From NCBI GenBank assembly GCA_027604685.1, contig JADHYX010000191.1, positions 252 to 41,117 on the forward strand: a stretch of 40,866 nucleotides of DNA, in the 5' to 3' direction. This stretch comes from Lobulomyces angularis (taxonomy: Eukaryota; Chytridiomycota; Chytridiomycetes; Lobulomycetales; Lobulomycetaceae). Under the pieces are notes generated by a model. The model was not told the DNA's origin. It made no database searches and was given only the letters and a program-made list of their open reading frames with translations. Each line of letters begins with the position of its first letter. Position 1 is the first letter of the stretch. A program made the translations under genes and the position numbers. Shown piece by piece: positions 9,729 through 20,627 of the stretch.

Positions 9729-12273
9729 ATGAACATTGCATTATCATCATTTAACGCTCTAGATCCTTTATTTTTGGGAACTGTAGTGGGTTCAGGTATA
9801 CAACTATTTTTAGTCTGTAAAATTTTTCATTACTCATTGCTTCTATATGACAAGAAAATAAATTAAAAAAAATTTCAAATTTACATCTTTATTCAACTTT
9901 CATTTATTTCGTAGGTGTAGCAATAATTGTAGCATCAATTTCTATATTCAATTGGAGTAATTTAAACTATAACTATAAACTGCAACACAATGATTTAAAA
10001 AATAATAAAAAATTACTTGAAAAAAAGTTACTTTATCCAAAAGGTTTGGTAAATCCTGGAAATTTATGCTTTATGAATTCTGTTTTACAGGTNNNNNNNN
10101 NNTTTTTAAAAAAAAGCATTATTTATTTTTTTCTTGTTGTGTTTTTTCTTTTTTTTTTTATTAATTTTCTTTACCTTTATTTATTTTTGTGAAGGCATTA
10201 GCAAGCTTGTCTAGCTTACAAACTTACTTGAACGAAAAATTAAATCTCAGCGAATCAAATTTGGTGATATTTGATCAAAATGATAATTTGTATGTTTGCG
10301 ATGCATTGTTTCGTCTAGTTTTTGGTGAAATTAATTCATTCTTTTTTATTTTTTAATTTTTTTTTTGTTTTTACTTTTTATGAAGAATTGAATTCATTAT
10401 CATCTAAAAAGATTTCCATTAATTCAAAACATTTGGTTCACGCATTACATAGATTAAGTAGAAATAATAGAAGGCTAATAAATTATGACCAGCAAGTAAA
10501 CCATTTTTTCTCCTTCAAAACTAAAAAAAAAATATAAAGTAATTTGTTGATAATCATTTTCCTACATTTTTTGTTATAAAGGACGCGCAAGAACTTTTTC
10601 AGATAATATCACAACAAATTAATAAGGAAGGAAAATTTTGTAAAGAGTCTTTAATTTCAATTTTAAATAAGAATAATCTCGATAATAAAAAAAACATCTT
10701 CTACTTGGGAAAAACTTTTAATCTCAACTCGTTTGACGAAAAAGTTATTTTCAATAAAAGCTTAAAAAATCCGTTCCAAGGTCTATTATGCTACAAGGTT
10801 ATGTGTTTTTCCTGTGGTTACAAAAGTACTTACAGACTAGAGACATACGACAATATTAGTTTGAGTCTGGAATTTAGAGTATGTATAATTTTTTTTTTTG
10901 GTTTTAATTCCCTTTTTTTTTTTTTTAGATGACAACCAAAATAGAAAATGTTTTAACAAATTACATATTACCGGAAAATTTAGTGGATTGTTATACTTGT
11001 CAAAAATGTTCCTTGACTGAGACTTTAAACTTCTACAATAAAATTTTGGAGAAAAAGGATTCATTTTTAAATGAATTACGACTACACAAAAAAAAGATTT
11101 ATAACAATATACCATTGCAAACAGAAGCAAATATATCCACAACTGCATTTATTGCTTCTACCACAGTTAATTCTTCTATTTCTAACTCTGAAAACACCGT
11201 TGAGAAGAGGGGGTCTTCGTCACTTCAAAACAAAAAAAAAAAGAAAAAAAACAACAAAAAAAAAGTCAAGAAAAATAATTTAGATGGGATCTTTAATGCT
11301 GAGGATAACACCAACCAAAAGTCACCCAATCCTACACCACAGGAATTTGATGATTTAATTAGAGAAAACTTATTTCAATTGATCAAGTGTCAGAGGGAAG
11401 TGGAACAAATAAAGGAAGCTTTACTTCATGCACCGGAAACAGATTTGGTATCAAAGAATATAAAAAAGTCGATTTTTTAAATTCTTCTGTTTTATATTTA
11501 TTTAGCCAAAGGGAATTAAGTTACAAAAGGTAATAACTCCTCTAGCAAAAAAGCAATGTGTTTTTGCAAATCAACCAAAAATCTTGGTACTTCATATGCA
11601 ACGAAGCATCTTTCAACCGAATGGATATGTCCGAAAAAACAATACCAGAGTTGAATTTGAAGAGTTTTTAGATTTAAAAAAATTTAGTACCTGCCTTAAA
11701 GATGAAAACTTTGGTAACAGCAAGGAAGATGGAGTAAGATTTTTTGGCAAAGGGGGAAATCTATGGAAAGGAGGAGATGACTTTAGCTTAAAAAGAAATG
11801 ATATTGTAAAATCTGGAAAAAATTTTGAATGCAGTAAAGTTAATGCCATCAAAAATAAATCTGTGGACGAAATATGCGAAGATGAAAATACTTTAGTTGA
11901 CATTTCTTTAACAAATGGAAGCATTGCTACAGTTGAAACCGCTGATTGTGAGAAAAATAAACCACCTTTGAATAATAAAGTCGGAAAACGAACAGTTGAT
12001 ACTGAAAATGTTACTCTAAATTTTGAAGACGATTTTAAAGAAAACAAGTATTTATATAGATTACAAAGTGTTGTCATTCACTACGGTGGCCATGATTCAG
12101 GGCATTTCGTTACATATAGACGCTGTTCTCAAAAGAAAAATAAAGAAGATAAAACTGGTGGCGTTGATCCTTGGTTTAGAATTTCAGATGAAAGCGTTTT
12201 ACCATGTAATTTTGAAGAGGTTAAAGATATTGGAAGTCAATTTGTTTATATGCTTTTTTATGAAAAATATTAA
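9729..12273 (+). CDS. Membrane-anchored ubiquitin-specific protease (Ubp1/USP30-like)
   Basis: A C19 cysteine protease that removes ubiquitin. Exons: 9729-9795, 9915-10090, 10195-10324, 10386-10495, 10582-10878, 10929-11447, 11506-12273; 688 codons in phase. An N-terminal hydrophobic helix (GVAIIVASISIF, residues about 22-35) is followed directly by the Cys box PKGLVNPGNLCFMNSVLQ and the QQDAQELFQ box. Next are a zinc-type pair of CxxC motifs (VMCFSCG and CYTCQKC), then the His box HDSGHFVTYRR and the Asp box WFRISDESV, so the Cys-His-Asp triad is complete. The N-terminal anchor plus short linker matches the organisation of yeast Ubp1 and USP30 (ER or mitochondrial outer membrane). A Lys/Asn-rich low-complexity insert splits the catalytic domain. 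A 10-N gap lies in intron 2 only. Confidence 0.9.
10093..10102. other. Assembly gap (10 N)
   Basis: Ten N follow the donor GT of intron 2 of the ubiquitin protease gene. The true gap length may differ, but the exons on both sides join in phase, so no coding sequence need be missing. Confidence 0.98.
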
Positions 12274-12464
12274 AATATTTCTTTTTTTTTATTTTTTAAT
12301 CTTTCTTTTCTTTTTAGAATTATTATCTTCTTTATTTTTTTTTTTGTATTTATTTTAGAAATTTTTTGATAAAAACTTAAAATAAAAAATACACAACTTT
12401 TTTAATATATTTTTAATTCTAATAACTCAAGAAGTAATTTATGATTTATTCATTTTTCTATTTT

Positions 12465-14291
12465 TTAAAAAAAGTTTTTGGTTTTTTTTTTGCAGACATA
12501 TTTTTCAGGAAATACACCAGAAACTACACCAACCTTTTCATACCCCATAGGTATGGAATTTTTCATCCAGCATCTAAATCAATAAAAAAAAAAAAAAAAA
12601 AAAAATTTAATATAGTTCAAAGATAGTTTGTTATTTATAATCTACCTTCCGTCATCAAATGTCCAACTTAAACATTTTGGCTCTTCCTTACATTTGTTCT
12701 TACACTCCACTGCATCGAAACTGTTTTCACTTTTGTAGTCAGAACCAGGACGATTCTTATCAACTTCAAAATTTTTCAAATCGTAGTCAACGGAAAATTC
12801 TTGAAAAACGTCACCGTAGTTTAATGCGGAGGTGAATAGATTAGGAAAAAAAAAAGATCCAAACAGTTCAAAATTTTTGTCATTCTCTACTTCCTGATTT
12901 TCTCTCTGGATAATCTCATCATCTTGAACATCTGCTGTATCTATTAATTTATTCTCTTCAACAGTAGATTTCTTTTTCTCATTGGGTAAATTTTCAGCTC
13001 GTTTTGATATCAAATAGAGCCTTTGAATTTGGCTGGTTATTAAATTGTGAAAAGTTATCGGTCGCTGACATGGATCAGTTGGATACCAAAAGGAACTGTC
13101 TGGTGGCCCTTTATTTAAATTATTCATCGGCTGTAACATAATGCCTACATCTCGCAGACACAGTGCTGCCCTAACATCCCCTGCCCAGCAGTCTCTGTAT
13201 TTCACTATGCAATTATCTGAGTTTTCTACCATTTTTTTGATTGCTGCATTGGATAAAATAACTCCCGATCCACCTTTTTTTTTTTTTCATTTAAATTAAA
13301 AATTTTTATTTTTACTTTTTTTTTATTTTAATTTCGCATTATATAAAAACTTTATTGTTTTAAAAAAACTTAATTTTTTACCATGAGCAAATTTTGGTCC
13401 GTCACCTGCAAAAAACATTTAAAAAAAGGTATTCAATTTATTATATGTACCAAATTTAGTCACACCATCACAACCTTTAAACATGGTGTCAGAGCCAAAG
13501 TAATGTTCTTCTTCGGAATTAAACTGATCCAAGACTGCATCCAAGTTGCTCATAAACAAATAAGTGTCGTCATCTATCATAATATACCATTTAGCGTTAG
13601 GAAACTTGGTGTATAGTTTAACAAATCCAGGTAAATTCTTATGTGCATCAAGTTTCCAGCCTAAATTCTTTTCTCCCGGAGGAGAATTGATGTTCTGGAA
13701 CGATTCTTTTTTTTGTTTTAAAGTTGACATTGTTTCCTCCCAATAAAGCGGCTTTGGTAAATTGTCATATAAATCACTGCAGACGTCTTCCACTACTGTA
13801 TCTCCCAACGTTACGTTGCCGGTTTCTCCAATGAACAAAACATTCTTTATATCTTTTAAAAAGGTAAGCAGTCCAATCGGTGCTCTTTGTAATACAGTAT
13901 CTTTTCCAGTTTTCACAGCTACGGCGTAGTTACAATACATTTGTTCTTCGTTATCATTTTCTGTTAAGATCTTCGCTTTATCAGCTGCATCTAATAGTAG
14001 ATCTTCTTTCTTTTCCACCTCTATATCTCTTTGATCTAAGACATCCTCATCATCGATAATATCATTATAAGAGATATCATTATAGATTGTGCCTTCTCGT
14101 TGATATTTGATTGGAGCTGTATCTTTTTTATTACGCAAAAGAATGTATAGAATTGTAAAAAAAAAAATTACATTTAATATAACCGCTAAATTTGGTTTTT
14201 TTTTGTGATTAATTTTTTTATTTAAATTAGAAGCATATAAGTTAGTGCTGTAGCTCTTTGTTGAAGTCCTTCTAGTTGCTGTTGGTATCAT
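12465..14291 (-). CDS. GT31 (fringe-like) glycosyltransferase with C-terminal PAN module
   Basis: Exons: 14291-13451, 13405-13382 (a 24-nt microexon), 13273-12646, 12573-12465; 533 codons in phase. A short basic N-terminus and one hydrophobic helix (LAVILNVIFFFTILYILL, residues about 34-51) make a type II Golgi protein. The luminal part has WYIMIDDDTYLF with the metal-binding D-D-D motif, then FGSDT and FAHGGSGVILS, whose first half is the microexon, then CWAGDVRAALCLRDVGI. The C-terminal Cys-rich segment (VECKNKCKEEPKCLSWTF ... CWM ... YVC) fits a PAN/apple fold. GT31 enzymes of the fringe/DUF604 type with this C-terminal module are known in fungi; the substrate is unknown. It is convergent with the ubiquitin protease gene and divergent from ELP4. 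Confidence 0.88.
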
Positions 14292-14943
14292 ATAATTTTT
14301 TTCAAAAATTTTTTCTTTTGAAACGCGTAAAAAAAAAGTTGATGCCGTGTATTATATACTCTTTAAAATTTTTTAAAAAATTCTATCTTTTTTGTTACTG
14401 GAAGTAGAATTGATTTGAAAAAATAAACATTAAAAATTTATGCTTTTTTTTTTTACATTATTTTTCCTTTTTTTATTTTTTAAGAATGTTCAGCACTTAT
14501 TGTACACTTGCAAATCATAACAATTATATATTACAAATATAAATTAAAGTATAAAAAGAAATGAAAATATTTCTGTAATGCTTTTTTGCCCTCTTTCTGA
14601 ATTAAACTTAAAGTTGTGTACAAATTCAAAAGATGTTACATCAAATGCTTTTTTTAAAAATTATAAACACATACATGACTCCGTATCTAAAAAAAATTGA
14701 TTGAAATTTGATTATAGCTTAGCAAACAATAAAAAAAATAATTTTTGGTAAGTATAAATCAAAATTACACCCATTAGTACTCAGAAATTTTTACAAAAAT
14801 GTCAAGGGCATTTTTAAATCATTAACTTACAATCAAGATAATTTACGGTTGAGATAAGAAAAATTATAAAGTTTGAAATTTCTATTTATTAAAATAAAAA
14901 AAAATAAAAAAAAATTTAGTTATCAGAGTGGAAAAATAAAAAG
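14292..14943. promoter_or_regulatory. Shared divergent promoter region of GT31 and ELP4 genes
   Basis: A 650-base spacer between two start codons in opposite orientation. A+T-rich with modest homopolymers. No coding frame or recognised site. Confidence 0.45.
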
Positions 14944-16438
14944 ATGAGTTTTACAAAAAAAAATCAATCTTCAAACAATTTCATAGGAACAATTACTTCT
15001 TCCCATAATAGTTTAACATTATGCTCGTCAGGTTGCGGTGATTTAGATTTAGTACTTGGAGGTACATATTATTTAACTTTTCAAATACATTTAGTCCAAA
15101 TTTAAATCTTGTAGGAGGAATTCCATTGGGTTCCATTCTACTAATAAAAGAAGATAAATCAACAAAATATGCGAACTTGCTACTAAAACTATTTTCTTCA
15201 CAGACTTTGGACTCGAACCATTCTTTACTTTTTAGTGGAAGTGAGATTACTTCCACTGTGGAAAATTTACCTTTAAAAGTTATTAAAAGTAGCGCTACGA
15301 GTACTAATTTAAAAGATGATGATGGAGAAATTTTGGATCTTAGCAATTTCACTTCCAAAAGAACGATGGGGCTGGTAAGAAACAGGGATCCAGTAGTTGA
15401 AAATGACAAAATGAAAATTGCATGGAGATATCAAAATTTAGGAAAGTTTGAAACAGACTTAAGTGGTAGAAGTGGGCTTAACCATACCTTTAAAAATGGT
15501 TGATTCATAATACCTTGGTTTTTTTTTTAAATATCTTTTTTTTTTTAGCCTCTCTTAACGCAGTTCCTTATCTAAGTATATTTGACATAACAAAATCTAT
15601 TGAAAAAAAAAAACTTGGCGAACTTGTATCTAATGGTAACTTGCATGTGTTTTCTATTGAAGACTTTAATAATACTGATGACTGTTATGAAAAATTGTTT
15701 CAAAAAATTGAAAATGTTGTAAAGGAAGGGAATTTCAGGTAAACCGTTTTTAGCTCTTTTTTAATTAATTAACTTTAATTTAACCTTTTTTTTTTTTGTA
15801 GTTTAAAGGCCCCTCCAGTTAATGGTGTAAAGCGAATACTAAAAGTTGTTATTCAGTCTATAGGAACTCCATTTTGGAATCCATCAAATGAACAGGTAAA
15901 TATTTTTTTTTATTTTATATTAAATACTAAATATTGTACTTCTCAGTCGCACTTTAAATTTTTGTATAAACTAAAATTACTCCTTTCACAAGTTGCGGCT
16001 TGCTGTATGATATCCATTCCAGCTTATTTATATAATGATCATTATCAGATAAAGTCTCAAAGTAAAATTAGATCTATAGAAAGATTTTGTGACGCAGTTC
16101 TGGAATTAGAATCTTTTGAAGGATCGCCCAGAGAATTGCACCCAGCTTACACCACATCAACACCATTACAGCCGGCTTATCACGGTCTCCTTCATCCTTT
16201 AAAACTGTTTAATCAAAATACTTTAATACCTGCGACACTGAGGAATCTGGATCACTCTCAGTTGAGAAGTTTGGCATTTAGAGTAAGAAGAAAAAAATTT
16301 ACCATTGAGACGTTTCACTTACCACCTGAAGAAGGAGAAATTGAAAATGACTTAAAGATAAAATCATCTGGTGGGGATCTTGGTTTTACTGGAGGTTGTG
16401 GAGCTATTTCTGATGGAAAATCAAACTTGGACTTTTAA
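14944..16438 (+). CDS. ELP4: Elongator complex protein 4
   Basis: A RecA-fold subunit of the Elp4-5-6 ring of Elongator, needed for wobble-uridine tRNA modification. Exons: 14944-15061, 15115-15498, 15549-15738, 15802-15895, 15947-16438; 425 codons in phase, a usual length. Family marks: an N-terminal GTITSSHNSLTLCSSGCGDLDLVLGGGIPLG-type segment (shown here only in part: LDLVLGGGIPLGSILLIKED), the mid-domain MKIAWRYQNL, and CMISIPAYLY where the family has the conserved C-M-x-[ST]-x-P segment. The C-terminus ends with an acidic, Gly-rich tail. There is no Walker A lysine, as expected for this degenerate RecA fold. The start is the first ATG after an A-rich leader. Confidence 0.93.
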
Positions 16439-16715
16439 TTTATAAAATCTTTTCTTATTTTTTTATTACTTAGATTTAATTTTAAAAAATGACGTGTTTC
16501 TATATTATATCCTTTTTTTTGGCAATTTTGTATTTGGTGTATTCGCTATTGGAAGGAGATTAAAAATTATAATAAAAACAATCGGATAATACAAAAAATG
16601 TATATACCTGTATAAAAATTTTATATTTTTACTAAAATAAAAATGAAATAAACACTATTTAACATAAAAATAGATAAAAAAAAAAAAAAAAAAATAAATT
16701 ATCTTTCAATTTCAT

Positions 16716-17484
16716 TTAAAGTTGAATGGTAATATCAAAGCAAGCAATACTTAATTCATCTGCATTAGTAGCGGCAACATGAACTTTGTAAACACCCTAA
16801 ATAAGAAATTGCATCAAAATATTAAATAAAAGCAATAGGTAGTGGCTGTATTACCGGTGGCACTTCGTTAGGAATGTCTACTTGCTTGACAATGGTTAAC
16901 TCTCCTTCTTTTAAAGGGCAAGTTAAATCAACGTTTTTTATTTCGCTACACAAGTCCACTTTTGTCTCTAATAGTTTGATGAGTCCTAATTTAACTTTGA
17001 TGTCAGCATAAGCACTATTAAATATTAATATATATTAAATTAGATAAAAAAATAAAACAAAATTTGAAAGATTTGTTTAAAAAAAGGTTTTAATTTCTTT
17101 ATCAACCAAAGTTTGTTATAAATTGCAATAAAAAAAATTATAATAACGAAAATAAAGTCAGAACACAACAACTTATGTTATTTTTATTTTTTTATTATGT
17201 GAAAAACTCTTACCCGTCAACAACATCTTCTGATAAAGTACCTTCAATAGTAAGAGTAATGGATTGGCCTCGTACTGGAGGATCAGGAGAAACTAAAACT
17301 AATTACAAATATTAATAAAGAATGATTAAGTAAACATACTTTTTTTGGGGATAAACACATCAGTATCTACACCACAAGAAATTATCGGCTGAACCACCGA
17401 ACTTGAACCAAAAGGAATCAAAGGCCATTGAGAAATAGGAGTAGATAACACGACCGAGAATAGAGGTAATAGAAAGAATCTCAT
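16716..17484 (-). CDS. Secreted ML-domain (NPC2-type) lipid-transfer protein
   Basis: Exons: 17484-17340, 17292-17214, 17014-16855, 16796-16716; 154 codons in phase. An N-terminal signal peptide (MRFFLLPLFSVVLS) is followed by a single ML domain: ISCGVDTDVF, SPDPPVRGQSITLTIEGTLS, the Cys pair of DLCSEIKNVDLTC, and a final SICAFDITI strand. The size and cysteine layout match the fungal phosphatidylglycerol/phosphatidylinositol transfer protein (NPC2) family, which binds sterols or phospholipids in the vacuole or outside the cell. The gene is convergent with ELP4 and divergent from the kinase gene. Confidence 0.9.
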
Positions 17485-18140
17485 ATTATAAATAACTCAA
17501 TTAAAAAGAAAATTGAAGAAAAAATTTTTTGAATGTGGTGTGGAAAAAAAAGTTTTTTTGTGTACAAAAAAATAGTCGCTTTATAAAAATAAAAATCCCA
17601 TACAAAATTTTTAAAAAAATTACACGCAATTTTCGTGTTAAACTAAGGGTTGATATTTCTATGGGTATCTCCTTTAAGCATCCTTTATTCTAAAGTTATT
17701 CTCACCCTGCAAAACAGCAAGGGCCATCAAAATTATATGGTAGCCTCAAAAATTGTTTCTCCAAACTCAAAAAAAATTGCCATAAAACCCAACTGTAAAT
17801 GTTCAGAGGGAGCAACAATGAAGTACCTATCATTAAAGCTGTAATTACAAAAAATGTGAAGAGTACAAAAGTTTAAAGGAGGCTCCAGCTAGTCCTAATT
17901 CCTTTTCTTAAAAAAAAATTGGCTTTTTTTAATTGGTACATGTGTTATTTAAAGAAGTCAATTCTTTCTTTAAAATTACTCTATTTTAAATCCGAAAATG
18001 TTTCTTTTTTATTTTATTTAAAATTTTTCTTTTTACAAAAATTTACAATTTTGATTGGCTAAAAAAGAACAAAAAAAAAAAAATATACATAAAGCAAATT
18101 ATTAAATATTACTTACTACAGATAAAAAAGAAGGAAAAGT
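17485..18140. promoter_or_regulatory. Divergent promoter region, ML protein and kinase genes
   Basis: A 656-base spacer. Positions 17641-17880 are less A+T-biased and contain a 64-codon plus-strand open frame starting at 17650. It lacks hydrophobic or domain patterning, so I treat it as non-coding. Confidence 0.45.
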
Positions 18141-20099
18141 ATGGAAAAAAAAAAGTATGAAATAGAATGGGAGGATCTAACTGAATGGAAAGAAATAGGT
18201 TTATTTTTTTTTTAGAAAAATATCTTTGTTAAATTATTAAAGGATCTGGAGCTTTTGGACAAGTTTACAAAGCTGAATATCTTGGAACAGAAGTAGCTAT
18301 TAAAAAATTTATGGATATAAAACCTAACCCAAATATTGATTTAAAGAAGTATTTCTTAATTTTATCCATTTTTAAAATTGAAAATTTAAATATTTATTTT
18401 CTAAATTTTCATAATTTCAAAAAAGGTATATTGATAGAGAAGTTGGAATATTACAGTAAGGCATAAGAGTACCAAAATTATAAGTTTTTCATTACCATTT
18501 TATAGGGAATGTAGACATCCAAATGTTGTTCAATTTATGGGAGTGTGCATACATGAAAATAAATGTTATATAGTAACAGAATACGTGGGAGGTGGAAATT
18601 TAAAAGAAGTAAAGCAGAATTTAATATTTTGAAGTATTTAATTTATTGCCTTCTGACATTTTAGTTATTACTGGATGCGACTAAAAATCTAGATTGGAGA
18701 GAAAAGCTAAGTTTTGCGATTGACTCTGCTAGAGCAATGGTATATTTGCATTCCAGAGAAATTATTCATAGAGACGTAAAATTCTAAAAGATTAAAAAAT
18801 TTTACCTTTTATTGTTTACTCAATTTTAAGTTAAAGTCGGAAAATTTTTTATTGACTGACAACAAGAGATTGAAAGTATGTGACTTTGGATTAAGCAGGG
18901 AAACACCAATAACACCTGAAGATGTACAAAGTTTATCATTTTGTGGAACCGACGTAATATATAAGACTTTATAAATAACTCATGCAATTTTTTGATTAGG
19001 CTTATATGGCCCCAGAAATGATGCTGTGTATGCCATTTGATACTTCGGTGGACATATTTTCCTTTGGTATTATTATACTAGAGATAATTTTTAGAGTTGT
19101 TGCTGATACTTCAATGAATGGAATTCCTTCAGTACATCCTCTCCTAGATCGAGTCATCCCGGGTATGGTTAAATAATTGTACCTTATTTTTATATATCGT
19201 AGGATTTGGTCTAAATGTTCCAGCAATTACAACCGCCATACCCAGTGACTGTCCGAAGGGTAGGAAAAAAAACTTAAATTTCATAAAAAAATATTCTGCT
19301 TTATAAATATTTAATATTGTGAAAGATTTTTATGAGACAGCTTTGGACTGCTGCCAGGAAAATGCAGAGAGAAGACCAGCAATGAAAGATGTTTTAAAAA
19401 GATTGAAAAGAATTGAGCAATCATTGCTCTCTGCTACATCGAATGCGAATGTCGGATATTTAACTGGTAATTAACAATTGCAAAAATTATTAGTTTTTCA
19501 CACATATAAAAAGAGTCTCAGTTGCATCTTACCTCACCTTCAATTGAGGATTCTACAACATCTTTAAATAGCTCAGTAAATTTATCACAAAGCTTTAAAA
19601 ATAAAATTGGATTTACAAAATTTGAAAAAATTAGAAATTCAAATGAGTCTGACCTTGATAATAGCAATAAATTTGTTGGTGCTGTACCACACAGATTTAG
19701 TCTAATGTATAATTTGACAAAATCACGCTGTAATGTTTGTTCCAGAGGCTTTGGGATGACTGGCAGGCACTTAATATGCGATGGTAATAAAAACAATACA
19801 ATTTTTAAATTTTTTTTTAATTTTTGATTTAATACATGTTTATTTAAGACTGCGGATGTCAAGTCCACAAACGATGTGGAATTCACGCAGAACCCAACTG
19901 TAGCAATTCACCATCAGAATGTAAACTTAACATTATTTATTTTTTATTTATCGCACTTTAATTACACAAAACCCGATTAGTTAAAGATGTAGATGAAACC
20001 TCAACTGTAATTAATATAACTAGGAGTCTCCGGGAATTAAGAGGCCTGAGCAATAAGTCAAGTATCATCGGAAGCGGAAGAAGGGAATCAAAGCATTAG
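18141..20099 (+). CDS. TKL-like protein kinase with C-terminal C1 domain
   Basis: Twelve exons: 18141-18198, 18243-18348, 18426-18455, 18506-18608, 18665-18775, 18831-18953, 19000-19162, 19203-19259, 19326-19466, 19514-19783, 19849-19920, 19981-20099; 450 codons in phase. The kinase core is residues about 14-285: glycine loop GSGAFGQVYKAEY, VAIKKF lysine, helix C (IDREVGIL), RHPNVVQFMGVC, IIHRDLKSENFLL, CDFGLSRE, YMAPEMM, and the closing ENAERRPAMKDVLKRL. All catalytic residues are present. A Ser-rich linker leads to a C1 zinc finger (residues about 360-405: HRFSLMY, CNVCSRGFG, CDDCGCQVHKRCG, PNC), complete for zinc ligands. It likely phosphorylates Ser/Thr and is recruited to membrane lipids. 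In RAF and KSR the C1 precedes the kinase; here it follows. Confidence 0.9.
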
Positions 20100-20627
20100 T
20101 AAAACAATAAAATAAACTACAAATTAAGATTTTATATGTAAACTTTTTAAATAAACTGAAAAGAATGACTTTTTTTCTCCGCATTAATCGATCTTAATAA
20201 ATATAAATACTTTTATAGCATATAAAATGGAATAATTGGTCTTCAATTAATTATGAAAAATTTCAATTGTTTTAAGTGACGAACAAAATTTATGATTATA
20301 GTGTAAAAAAAAAATAGTTTATAGATTTTTATGAAAAGAAAGGAAACAAAAAATAAAAATAAAAATTTTTCAGGATCAATCCTATCAAAGAATGAAAAAA
20401 AAAAAAAATTATAATAATAAACTGACAAAAAAAAAAAAAAAAAAAAAGTATTTTAATATAAACAATAAAAAAAAATTTTTTTTAATAATTAATATTATAA
20501 TTTTAATTTTTTTAATTTTTTTTTTTTTACATTACAAAGTTTTTTTTTATAAAAAAAAAAATAGAACAAAAAATATAACTTAAAAGGAGTTTTGTTTTTA
20601 ATTTAAAAGGATAAAAAATAGTATACA
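20100..20627. other. A+T-rich spacer upstream of CAP-Gly gene
   Basis: Dominated by poly-A and poly-T (especially 20395-20570). It holds the promoter of the CAP-Gly gene. The long low-complexity frames here (Asn/Lys/Phe only) are not coding. Confidence 0.55.

Noticed and set aside
17650..17844. 64-codon plus-strand ORF as a gene
   Set aside because: No domain pattern, hydrophobic signal or splice partners; it lies inside a divergent promoter.
20392..20583. Lys/Asn/Phe-only open frames on both strands
   Set aside because: They are translations of poly-A/poly-T tracts with no amino-acid diversity.
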